Of a DNA stretch of 14,301 nt, positions 1 through 5,579 are shown piece after piece. This DNA comes from Chloroflexota bacterium (GTDB taxonomy: Bacteria > Chloroflexota > UBA6077 > JADZDV01). Both the position numbers and the translations under genes were made by a program. Below the pieces are notes generated by a model that saw only the letters and a list, made by a program, of their open reading frames with translations, ran no database searches and had not been told where the DNA came from. The stretch lies in the NCBI GenBank assembly GCA_020850915.1, contig JADZDV010000142.1, positions 1 to 14,301 of the forward strand, in the 5' to 3' direction. Each line of letters opens with the position of its first letter. The stretch's first letter is position 1.

Positions 1-794
1 CGCGGCCAGGCAGAGCGCTCTTGGTAGAACGGACCGTCGAGCGGGTGCTCCAGGCCGACGACGGTCTTGAACTTTGCCTGCATGGCGGCCGGGTCGTGCA
101 TGCGACCGCTCTGGAGGTTGAGCGCCGCCACGTTCTGGAACCAGCTACGCTGCATGCCTTCGCTGGGGATGCCGCCGTGGAAGAAGGTGTCCCGATAGGC
201 ATCCGTGGCGGCGTCATAGGCGAAGATCGCCTTCAGGCTGGGCGGCTGCTGCTCCGCCGCCATGAGCTGCGTGCGGCCGAAGTAGGAGGCCCCCGTCATC
301 CCGACGCTGCCGGAACACCACGGCTGCGTGCCGATCCACTCGATGATGTCGGCGAGGTCGGCCTGTTCGGTGGGGCCGAACATGTCCCAGGCGCCTTCGG
401 AGTCGTTGGTGCCGCGGACGTCCACGAACACCATCGCGTAGCCGCGCGGTACCCAGAACTCCTTGATGCCGCCCTCGTTCTGGCCGATCGGTACGTTGGT
501 GTTCTGAAGCTGGCGGGTGTATGGCGAAAAGCCTACCAGGGCCGGGAAGCGATCGCCCGGCCGGCCGGCGGGCCGGAAGACATCCAGGGCGAGGCGAGTG
601 CCGTCTCGCACCGGGACCATCTGATCGTTATCGGCGCGAATGCCGTACACGGGCGTCGACGCCTCCCGCGAGACCGGCAGTGGGTCGAACGGGAATTGCG
701 GGTAGGACCGCGGGTAGGCGGTCCGCAGGCTGTCTGGGTTGGGCCGCACGCCACCTCGTTCCCGTCGGCCGTCGATGGAGTCCGAGAACGCCAT
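1..794 (-). CDS. CocE/NonD family alpha/beta hydrolase, N-terminal part (runs off left edge)
   Basis: This gene is partial: 264 codons from an ATG at 794 to the window edge, with no stop reached. The family (CocE cocaine esterase, X-Pro dipeptidyl peptidase S15, alpha-amino acid ester hydrolases) cleaves esters or amides with a Ser-His-Asp triad. Visible are an N-terminal beta-rich part with DGTRLALDVFRP (about residues 64-75), the conserved FVDVRGTNDSEG (123-134), and the nucleophile elbow GASYFG with Ser170 (residues 168-173). The acid and His, and the C-terminal jelly-roll, would lie outside the window. The start is well supported: GGAGGTGATCC, a perfect match to the 16S anti-Shine-Dalgarno, sits directly upstream at 795-805. 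No signal peptide is seen, so a cytoplasmic location is likely. It is transcribed away from the HAD gene. The family assignment is firm; the substrate is unknown. Confidence 0.85.
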   Translation of the reverse strand, partial: MAFSDSIDGRRERGGVRPNPDSLRTAYPRSYPQFPFDPLPVSREASTPVYGIRADNDQMVPVRDGTRLALDVFRPAGRPGDRFPALVGFSPYTRQLQNTNVPIGQNEGGIKEFWVPRGYAMVFVDVRGTNDSEGAWDMFGPTEQADLADIIEWIGTQPWCSGSVGMTGASYFGRTQLMAAEQQPPSLKAIFAYDAATDAYRDTFFHGGIPSEGMQRSWFQNVAALNLQSGRMHDPAAMQAKFKTVVGLEHPLDGPFYQERSAWP

Positions 795-896
795 GGATCA
801 CCTCCGATTGGGGCCAGGGCTCCTCAGAGCCGAGAGCCAGCGCCCTGGAACGATAGGCCAAATGTCCGCCGAATGCGAGCGATGGGTGCTGGCGTC

Positions 897-902
897 TAGA
901 AT
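897..902 (+). promoter_or_regulatory. Candidate -10 element for the HAD gene
   Basis: TAGAAT matches the sigma-70 -10 consensus at five of six positions and lies 27 nt before the TTG start. No good -35 is visible at the right spacing, so this is weak. The same divergent gap (795-929) holds a perfect 7-bp inverted repeat, CCAGGGC (814-820) with GCCCTGG (842-848), on the side of the CocE gene. Confidence 0.3.
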
Positions 903-929
903 GCCGGGACCTCATGCCGGGAGTGACTC

Positions 930-1595
930 TTGCCACCAGTCGGGCTGAAAGCGGTCGTCTTCGACCTCGACGGCACGCTGACCGACAGCACCGCCGAAGT
1001 GTGCGTCTGCTTCAACGCGGCGCTCGCGGCGCATGGGCTCGCAGCCGTGCCAGATCGGATCGTCCGGCCGCTGATCGGGCGGCCGCTGGGATCGATGTTC
1101 GAGGAACTGGTTGGCGGCTCACCGTCGTTCGTGACAGAGCTGGTGGCGACGTACCGGGCGCATTACCGGACGGAGGTGATGCCGCGCACGAAGCTGTTCC
1201 AGAGCGTCGGTCCCGCCCTCGAGGCCTGCGAGCGGCGAGGGCTGCGACTGGCCGTCGCCACGGGCAAGTCGATCGCTATGGCGCGGGGCGCGCTACAGGC
1301 CTGCGGACAGCTCGATCGTTTTGGCGCGGTCGTTGGCTGCGACGAGGTGGAACGGCCAAAACCACACCCGGACACCGCCCTCCGGGCGCTCGAACAGCTC
1401 GCTGTCGCACCAGGGCACGCGCTGGTGGTTGGCGACTCGGTGCTGGACATCGACATGGGGCGCGCGGCGGGGTGCCGGACCTGCGCCGTTGCCAGCGGAT
1501 CGTTCGAGGCGGGCGACCTGCGTGCCAGCAGCCCGGATTTCCTGATCGCCTCGCTGTTCGAACTCGAGTCCGAGGTGCTCGGGCGCCTGGCCTGA
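930..1595 (+). CDS. HAD-superfamily hydrolase, phosphoglycolate-phosphatase-like (221 aa)
   Basis: This is a haloacid-dehalogenase phosphatase of the Gph/beta-phosphoglucomutase-like subfamily with an alpha-helical cap. All four HAD motifs are present: motif I FDLDGTLTDS (residues 11-20; nucleophile Asp12, acid/base Asp14), motif II Thr111 in VATGKS, motif III Lys144 in RPKPHP, and motif IV GDSVLDID (168-175). The cap lies between about residues 20 and 90. The length is normal for this subfamily. The only sensible start is TTG at 930: an in-frame TGA at 924-926 rules out anything earlier, and GGGAG at 919-923 gives a fair ribosome site 6 nt upstream. A candidate -10 TAGAAT lies at 897-902. 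The substrate cannot be read from sequence; 2-phosphoglycolate, pyrophosphate or a sugar phosphate are all possible. Confidence 0.88.
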   Translation: MPPVGLKAVVFDLDGTLTDSTAEVCVCFNAALAAHGLAAVPDRIVRPLIGRPLGSMFEELVGGSPSFVTELVATYRAHYRTEVMPRTKLFQSVGPALEACERRGLRLAVATGKSIAMARGALQACGQLDRFGAVVGCDEVERPKPHPDTALRALEQLAVAPGHALVVGDSVLDIDMGRAAGCRTCAVASGSFEAGDLRASSPDFLIASLFELESEVLGRLA

Positions 1596-1704
1596 GCGAT
1601 GGTTGAGCGTCATGTCCACGTGCCGAGCCCGCGGAGCCAGCGTGACATAACGGTTGTCTTACCGGCGCGCTGACGCTGCCTACAGTCCGGAGCGCGTCTG
1701 CCTG

Positions 1705-1763
1705 GTGTCAGGGGTGATACGTCCGCTATTGGACGGGCTAACAATATTCTGGTAGGGTATAGT
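1705..1763 (+). promoter_or_regulatory. Candidate promoter and operator of the niaR-type gene
   Basis: TTGGAC (1729-1734) and TAGGGT (1753-1758) are separated by 18 bp in the most A/T-rich patch of this gap; the overlapping TATAGT (1758-1763) is an alternative -10. Just upstream, GTGTCA (1705-1710), GGGG, TGATAC (1715-1720) form a 6-4-6 inverted repeat with one mismatch. This is a plausible operator, and the adjacent repressor could use it for autoregulation. That is inference: I have not matched it to a known NiaR box. Confidence 0.4.
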
Positions 1764-1764
1764 G

Positions 1765-1906
1765 TCGGCGAGTCTCTTTGACGGGTCTTGCCGATGATTG
1801 TGCCATCTGGTACAAGAAGCAGGATTCGGGCGAGAGCCCGAGCAAGGGTAGGCTGAGCGGTACCCAGCGCTGGGGAGACACGGGGTGCCAATAATCGGGC
1901 TTACCC
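1765..1906 (+). ncRNA. Structured 5' leader of the niaR-type gene, class unknown
   Basis: A series of hairpins follows the candidate promoter: TCGGC/GCCGA (1765-1769 with 1790-1794), GTGCC-ATCT-GGTAC (1800-1813), TCGGGC-GAGA-GCCCGA (1826-1841, a perfect 6-bp stem with a GNRA tetraloop) and GGGTA/TACCC (1846-1850 with 1861-1865), then the palindrome CCAGCGCTGG (1864-1873). Near the gene, TCGGGC recurs at 1895-1900 and TTACCC at 1901-1906. Each can take over the partner of an upstream stem, so the leader has mutually exclusive folds. I do not recognise a known riboswitch class. It could be a cis-regulatory leader, a small RNA, or chance folding of G+C-rich DNA. The rest of the gap, 1596-1704, shows nothing I can name. 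Confidence 0.35.
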
Positions 1907-1933
1907 ACCATCCCACTGAGAGAGAGATGAGCA

Positions 1934-2458
1934 ATGGCAGGTGGAGTGGATAGGCGAGCGCAGCTCGTAGGCCTGTTGCGTGAGCGTGGTGAAGCAGTCG
2001 CGGGCGGAGAGCTCGCCCGTGTCTTCGGGACGAGTCGGCAGATTATCGTCCAGGATGTTGCGCTGCTCAGAGCAGCAGGTGAACCGATCATTTCGACGGC
2101 AAGAGGGTATCTCTACTTGCCTAACGCCGGACCGATGCGGCCGGTCCGGACGGTCCTGTCGGTGAAGCACACGGCCCAACAGGCGGCCGACGAGCTGCGG
2201 GCTCTGGTGAACTGCGGCGTGCGCGTGGTGGATGTCGTGGTGGACCACCCGATCTACGGCGAGCTCCGCGCTCCCGTCATGCTCGAGACGCCCGTTCAGG
2301 TCGAGGAGTGGCTGGCGAAGCGGCGCGAGCGCAACGCGTCCATTCTGTCCGAGCTGACGGGCGGCGTGCACTCCCACACGGTCGAGGCGCCCTCGGGCGA
2401 CAAGATCGAGTGCGCCCGCAAGGCGCTCCGCGAGCTGGGGATTCTGGCGAGAGAATAA
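1934..2458 (+). CDS. niaR: NiaR/NadR-type transcriptional repressor: HTH_11 plus 3H domain (174 aa)
   Basis: The family is a niacin-responsive repressor (Bacillus YrxA, Thermotoga TM1602) that controls NAD synthesis and niacin uptake genes. Residues 6-62 form a winged helix, with recognition helix around SRQIIVQDVALL. Residues about 72-172 form the 3H domain. His79, Glu87, His146 and His148 are present and correspond, as I recall the TM1602 structure, to its metal ligands (His79, Glu87 and two C-terminal histidines). The further conserved VDHPIYGEL (His105) is intact. The length is typical. The ATG at 1934 has only a weak AGAGAG Shine-Dalgarno; an ATG at 1927 is out of frame. No NAD gene lies beside it in this window, so its targets are elsewhere, or it regulates itself through the inverted repeat at 1705-1720. 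The family is confident; niacin as ligand is by family. Confidence 0.88.
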   Translation: MAGGVDRRAQLVGLLRERGEAVAGGELARVFGTSRQIIVQDVALLRAAGEPIISTARGYLYLPNAGPMRPVRTVLSVKHTAQQAADELRALVNCGVRVVDVVVDHPIYGELRAPVMLETPVQVEEWLAKRRERNASILSELTGGVHSHTVEAPSGDKIECARKALRELGILARE

Positions 2459-2524
2459 CGTCCCCTTCCTGGGTTGCCATGCCACAGGGCCGACACCGTG
2501 GAGGCATTCACCCAAGCCACAACT

Positions 2525-2634
2525 GGTAGGGGCGACCCCCGTGGCCGCCCGCGTCGATCCCTCGGCACATCTGGCCGCGAGGCCCGGGGCGATCGTAGAT
2601 CGCCCCGGGCAGGCTGCGGGGGCCAGCCCCTACC
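2525..2634. repeat. 110-bp nested palindromic (REP/MITE-like) element
   Basis: The outer arms GGTAGGGGC (2525-2533) and GCCCCTACC (2626-2634) are perfect inverted repeats. Inside them CCCCCG (2536-2541) pairs with CGGGGG (2617-2622). The core is a perfect 13-bp stem with a 3-nt loop (2582-2594, GTA, 2598-2610; arms begin GCCCGGGGCG). No U-run follows, so this is not a simple terminator. GTAGGGGC-tipped intergenic palindromes are, from memory, common dispersed repeats in Chloroflexota and similar genomes. It has no coding capacity. Confidence 0.7.
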
Positions 2635-2653
2635 CGAGGGCAGAGGACAACGA

Positions 2654-2683
2654 AAAGGGGACGGGCTCAAGCCCGTCCCCTTT
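2654..2683. terminator. Bidirectional intrinsic terminator between convergent niaR and dapA
   Basis: A perfect 13-bp stem (AAAGGGGACGGGC, 2654-2666, with its complement 2671-2683) closes a TCAA loop. Read from dapA (minus), the stem ends in TTTTCGTTGT, a short U-tract. Read from niaR (plus), it ends in TTTGTG. Placement between two converging genes, 20 bp past the dapA stop, supports termination on both strands, better on the minus strand. Confidence 0.75.
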
Positions 2684-2700
2684 GTGCTGCCGGCAGCACA
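2683..2700. repeat. 18-bp perfect palindrome at the dapA 3' end
   Basis: TGTGCTGCCGGCAGCACA reads the same on both strands. It is immediately adjacent to the terminator and ends 2 bp before the dapA stop. It may be a protein-binding site, a second hairpin of the transcript end, or part of the local repeat patch. Confidence 0.6.
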
Positions 2701-2702
2701 CC

Positions 2703-3614
2703 CTAGCCGAGAACGGAGGCGACGCCGACCGGCAGGTCGATGGTCGCACGGGACAGGGCAGCGTCGATGAGCTCCGCGCTCTTCCCGTCCGGCTCGACGA
2801 GCGGGAGCCTGGGAGCGCCGACCGAGAAGCCGACTCGGTTCAGCGCGTACTTCAGCGGGAGCGGGTTGGTCATGACGAACAGTGACTGGACCAGCGGCAG
2901 CGTCCGTCGGTGGATCTCGGCAGCCTCGGCCACCCGACCGTCCACGAAGAGCTGGACCATCGCCTGGATCTGTCGCCCGATCAGGTGGGCGGCCACGCTG
3001 ACGATGCCGTACCCGCCGATCGCGAGGATCGGCAGGGTCGCCGAGTCGTCGCCGCTCCACACCCGGAAGCCGGGGCGGCTGTTCTCGACGATCTTCGCGA
3101 TGCCCTCGAAATTGCCGCTGGCTTCCTTGATGCCGATGATGTTGTCGATCTCGCTCAGGCGGACCGTTGTCTCCGGCAGCATGTTCGTGACTGTGCGGCT
3201 GGGAACGTTGTACAGCAGCAACGGCAGGTCCACCGCGGTGGCGATCGCCTTGAAGTGCTGGTACAGGCCCTCTTGCGGGGGCTTGTTGTAGTACGGGACC
3301 GTGCCCAGAATGGCGTCCACGCCGGCGTCGCGCGCCTGGCGTGACAGCTCGACGCTCTCGTGGGTGTTGTAGTTGGTCGTGCCGGCGACGATGGCGCCGC
3401 GATCGCCGATGGCGGCACGCACTTCCGCGAAGAGGCGCAGCTTCTCCTGATTGCTGAGCGTCGGCGACTCGCCCGTCGTGCCCGCGAGTACCAGTCCGTC
3501 CGTGCCGGAGTCCAGCAGGGCATGCGCGAGCTGCTTGGCGCGCTCGTAGTCCACTCGCCCCCGCTCGTCGAACGGAGTGACCATGGCGGTCAGGACTCGT
3601 CCCAGCTCTGTCAT
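2703..3614 (-). CDS. dapA: 4-hydroxy-tetrahydrodipicolinate synthase (303 aa)
   Basis: DapA condenses pyruvate with L-aspartate semialdehyde, the first committed step of the diaminopimelate/lysine route, in the cytoplasm. It is a TIM barrel of the class I aldolase (DHDPS/NAL) family. Visible catalytic residues are the Thr-Thr pair in AGTTGES (residues 44-50), Tyr109 in PYYNKPPQEG, Tyr135 in LLLYNVPSRT with Arg140 for substrate binding, and the Schiff-base Lys163 in GIKEASGN. The length is normal. The ATG at 3614 is chosen because GGGAGG lies 6 nt upstream and the protein then begins at the family-typical TELGRVLTAMVTPF; the frame stays open another 93 bp upstream into asd, but that would add a non-conserved extension. 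It is the last gene of the pnp-dapB-asd-dapA run, 62 bp after asd. Sialate lyase-type relatives share the fold, but the neighbours settle the call. Confidence 0.96.
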   Translation of the reverse strand: MTELGRVLTAMVTPFDERGRVDYERAKQLAHALLDSGTDGLVLAGTTGESPTLSNQEKLRLFAEVRAAIGDRGAIVAGTTNYNTHESVELSRQARDAGVDAILGTVPYYNKPPQEGLYQHFKAIATAVDLPLLLYNVPSRTVTNMLPETTVRLSEIDNIIGIKEASGNFEGIAKIVENSRPGFRVWSGDDSATLPILAIGGYGIVSVAAHLIGRQIQAMVQLFVDGRVAEAAEIHRRTLPLVQSLFVMTNPLPLKYALNRVGFSVGAPRLPLVEPDGKSAELIDAALSRATIDLPVGVASVLG

Positions 3615-3676
3615 CGCGCGCCTCCCTGTGTTGCTCGAGACCGGTTCGACCGGCCCCTGGTTGCTGGGGCTTGGGC

Positions 3677-4702
3677 TCAGACCCGACCGCCATTCGCGAT
3701 CAGCCACTCGGCAATCTGAACGGCGTTCAGCGCAGCGCCTTTCCGAAGGTTATCTGAAACGATCCACATTGCCAAGCCATTCGGATGGGATGCGTCCTTG
3801 CGAATGCGACCGACGAACACCTCGTCGCGACCGGCGGCGTCGTTCGGCATGGGGTAGATCGCCGAGTTGGGCTCGTCCACCACCGCGACACCGGGGGCCT
3901 CGGCAAGGAGGGCGCGCGCCTCCGCGGCGGACATTGGCCGCTCGAGCTCGATGTGGACCGCCTCCGAATGGCTGACCGGCACGGGAACCCGCACGCAGGT
4001 CGCGGAGACCGCCAGCTCCGGCGCGTGCATGATCTTCCGTGTCTCGTGGATCATTTTCCACTCTTCCTTGTAATAGTCGCCTTCCACGAGCACGTCGATG
4101 TGCGGCAGGATGTTCTGCGCGATCTGGTGCGGGTAGACCGCGACCGTCAGCTCGCGGCCGGCCACGAGATCGGCGTTCTGAGCCGCCAGCTCGTCCATCG
4201 CCTCGGCGCCAGTGCCCGAGACGGACTGGTAGGTGTCCACGATGACACGCTGGATCGGATCCACCAGATGGAGCGGATTGAGGGCGACCACCATCTGGAT
4301 GGTGGAGCAGTTCGGGTTGGCGATGATGCCGTCGTGTTTCAGGATGTCCTCAGGGTTGACCTCCGGGACGACGAGCGGCACGTCCGGCTCCATACGCCAG
4401 GCGGCGCTGTTATCCACCACGACCGCTCCAGCCTTCGCGGCGATGGGAGCGAACTCCCTGCTCACGGCGGTACCAGCCGAGAAGAGCGCGATCTCGACCC
4501 CCCGGAAGGCGTCCCTTGTCGTCTCCTGGACCGGAATGGGCTCGCCTTTGAAGTCCAACTGCTTGCCGACGGAGCGCTCCGAGGCCAGCAGGCGCAGCTC
4601 TCGCACGGGGAAGCTTCGCTGTTCGAGGATCTTGAGGAAGGTCTGGCCCACCACGCCGGTGGCGCCACAGATGGCGACGACGTATCCGCTCACGATATGC
4701 AC
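3677..4702 (-). CDS. asd: Aspartate-semialdehyde dehydrogenase (341 aa)
   Basis: Asd reduces L-aspartyl-4-phosphate to aspartate semialdehyde with NADPH, at the branch point to lysine/DAP and to homoserine, threonine and methionine. The N-terminal Rossmann motif is CGATGVVGQ (residues 12-20). The phosphate-binding SAGTAVSREFAP follows (75-86). The catalytic Cys132 is in ANPNCSTIQ. The DTYQSVSGTG motif is at 156-165 and the catalytic His245 in RVPVPVSHSEAVH. The length fits the family. The start is GTG: 4702 (5 nt after AGGA, which overlaps the dapB stop) or GTG 4693, three codons later; neither changes a domain. Only 7 bp separate it from dapB, so the two are surely cotranscribed and possibly translationally coupled. 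Confidence 0.96.
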   Translation of the reverse strand: MHIVSGYVVAICGATGVVGQTFLKILEQRSFPVRELRLLASERSVGKQLDFKGEPIPVQETTRDAFRGVEIALFSAGTAVSREFAPIAAKAGAVVVDNSAAWRMEPDVPLVVPEVNPEDILKHDGIIANPNCSTIQMVVALNPLHLVDPIQRVIVDTYQSVSGTGAEAMDELAAQNADLVAGRELTVAVYPHQIAQNILPHIDVLVEGDYYKEEWKMIHETRKIMHAPELAVSATCVRVPVPVSHSEAVHIELERPMSAAEARALLAEAPGVAVVDEPNSAIYPMPNDAAGRDEVFVGRIRKDASHPNGLAMWIVSDNLRKGAALNAVQIAEWLIANGGRV

Positions 4703-4709
4703 TCGGTTC

Positions 4710-5513
4710 CTACTCGAATCCCATCAGCTTGTCGAGTCCGACGACGAGGCCCCGCACGGTGGCGGCCGCTTTCGTCGCCAGGACCACGCCTGCCACAAAC
4801 GAGTCGCGGCTGAGTGAGTCATGTCGAATGGTCAGGATCTGGCCCTGACCGCCAAAGATGATCTCCTGGTGCGCCACCAGGCCCGGGAGGCGGAGGCTGT
4901 GCACCCTGACGCCGCCCGTCTCGCCGCCACGAACCCCCTGGAGGAGAAGCTTCGTGGTGGCTGGGTCGTTGAAATCCTCGCCCTTCGCGGCGCGCAGCTC
5001 GTGCGCCGTCGCCAGCGCCGTGCCGGACGGCGCGTCTGCCTTGCCATCGTGGTGCATCTCGACGATCTCGACGGCGTCGAAGAAGCGGCTGGCGATGCGA
5101 GCGAAGTGGAGCTGGAGCGCCGAGCCGATCGCAAAGTTCGGGGCGAGGACCGCGCCGATGCCGGCCTCGCGCGCGAGGCGGTCGATCTCGGACCGGGCCG
5201 CCTCGGACAGGCCGCTCGTGCCGATGATTGGCGAGGCCCCATACCTGATGGCCAAGCGGGCGTTGGCGAGCGCCGCCTCGGCGTTCGTGAAGTCCACCAC
5301 GGCTCGGGGCTTGACGCGACGGAGGAGCGTCTCAGTGTCCCGTGCCAGGGGGATCAGTCCGCCGCCGTTCGGCAGGTCAAGGTACTCCTCGACGGCGTGT
5401 GGGGCGACGCCGCCCGCGAGGTCGATCTCCCTCTCGCGGGCCAGTCCAGTGACAACAGCGCGCCCGGTCTTGCCGAGCGCGCCGCAGACGATCGTCTTCA
5501 TCGTGTTGGCCAT
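4710..5513 (-). CDS. dapB: 4-hydroxy-tetrahydrodipicolinate reductase (267 aa)
   Basis: DapB reduces the DapA product to tetrahydrodipicolinate with NAD(P)H. The nucleotide-binding motif is VCGALGKTGRAV (residues 9-20). GTSGLS (98-103) and APNFAIG (124-130) line the active site. The diagnostic C-terminal motif EMHHDGKADAPSGTA (152-166) carries His154/His155 and Lys158. The tail REDS-like segment HDSLSRDSFVAGV matches the family's HxAxxRxxFAxGxxxA end. The length is typical. The ATG at 5513 has GGAG 5 nt upstream; Met5 is an alternative. The gene sits 66 bp downstream of pnp and 7 bp upstream of asd, in an order where the middle pathway enzyme (dapB) comes first and dapA last. Confidence 0.95.
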   Translation of the reverse strand: MANTMKTIVCGALGKTGRAVVTGLAREREIDLAGGVAPHAVEEYLDLPNGGGLIPLARDTETLLRRVKPRAVVDFTNAEAALANARLAIRYGASPIIGTSGLSEAARSEIDRLAREAGIGAVLAPNFAIGSALQLHFARIASRFFDAVEIVEMHHDGKADAPSGTALATAHELRAAKGEDFNDPATTKLLLQGVRGGETGGVRVHSLRLPGLVAHQEIIFGGQGQILTIRHDSLSRDSFVAGVVLATKAAATVRGLVVGLDKLMGFE

Positions 5514-5541
5514 AGCTGCTCCGTGGCCAGCGGCAGTCGAT

Positions 5542-5572
5542 CTACGCCCCGCGCCGGGGGAGCGGGACGTAG
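5542..5572 (-). other. Hairpin in the pnp-dapB intergenic gap
   Basis: CTACG-C-CCCGC (5542-5552) pairs with GCGGG-A-CGTAG (5562-5572): ten pairs with one C/A mismatch and a 9-nt loop. No U-run follows in the direction of transcription, so it is more likely an RNA-processing or mRNA-stability structure than a terminator. It would let transcription pass from pnp to dapB. Confidence 0.5.
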
Positions 5573-5579
5573 GACTATA

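Noticed and set aside
21..899. A 292-codon open frame on the plus strand at the left edge
   Set aside because: It is the antisense shadow of the CocE/NonD gene, which has the GASYFG nucleophile motif and a perfect Shine-Dalgarno.
1846..1865. GGCTGAG and GGGGTGCC in the niaR leader, reminiscent of a TPP riboswitch
   Set aside because: The motifs are in the wrong order and the conserved CCTGATCTGG-type segment is missing.
3641..3653. GGTTCGACC, resembling a tRNA T-arm, between asd and dapA
   Set aside because: The gap is only 62 bp, with no acceptor, D or anticodon arm; it is just a 5-bp hairpin (CCGGT-TCG-ACCGG).
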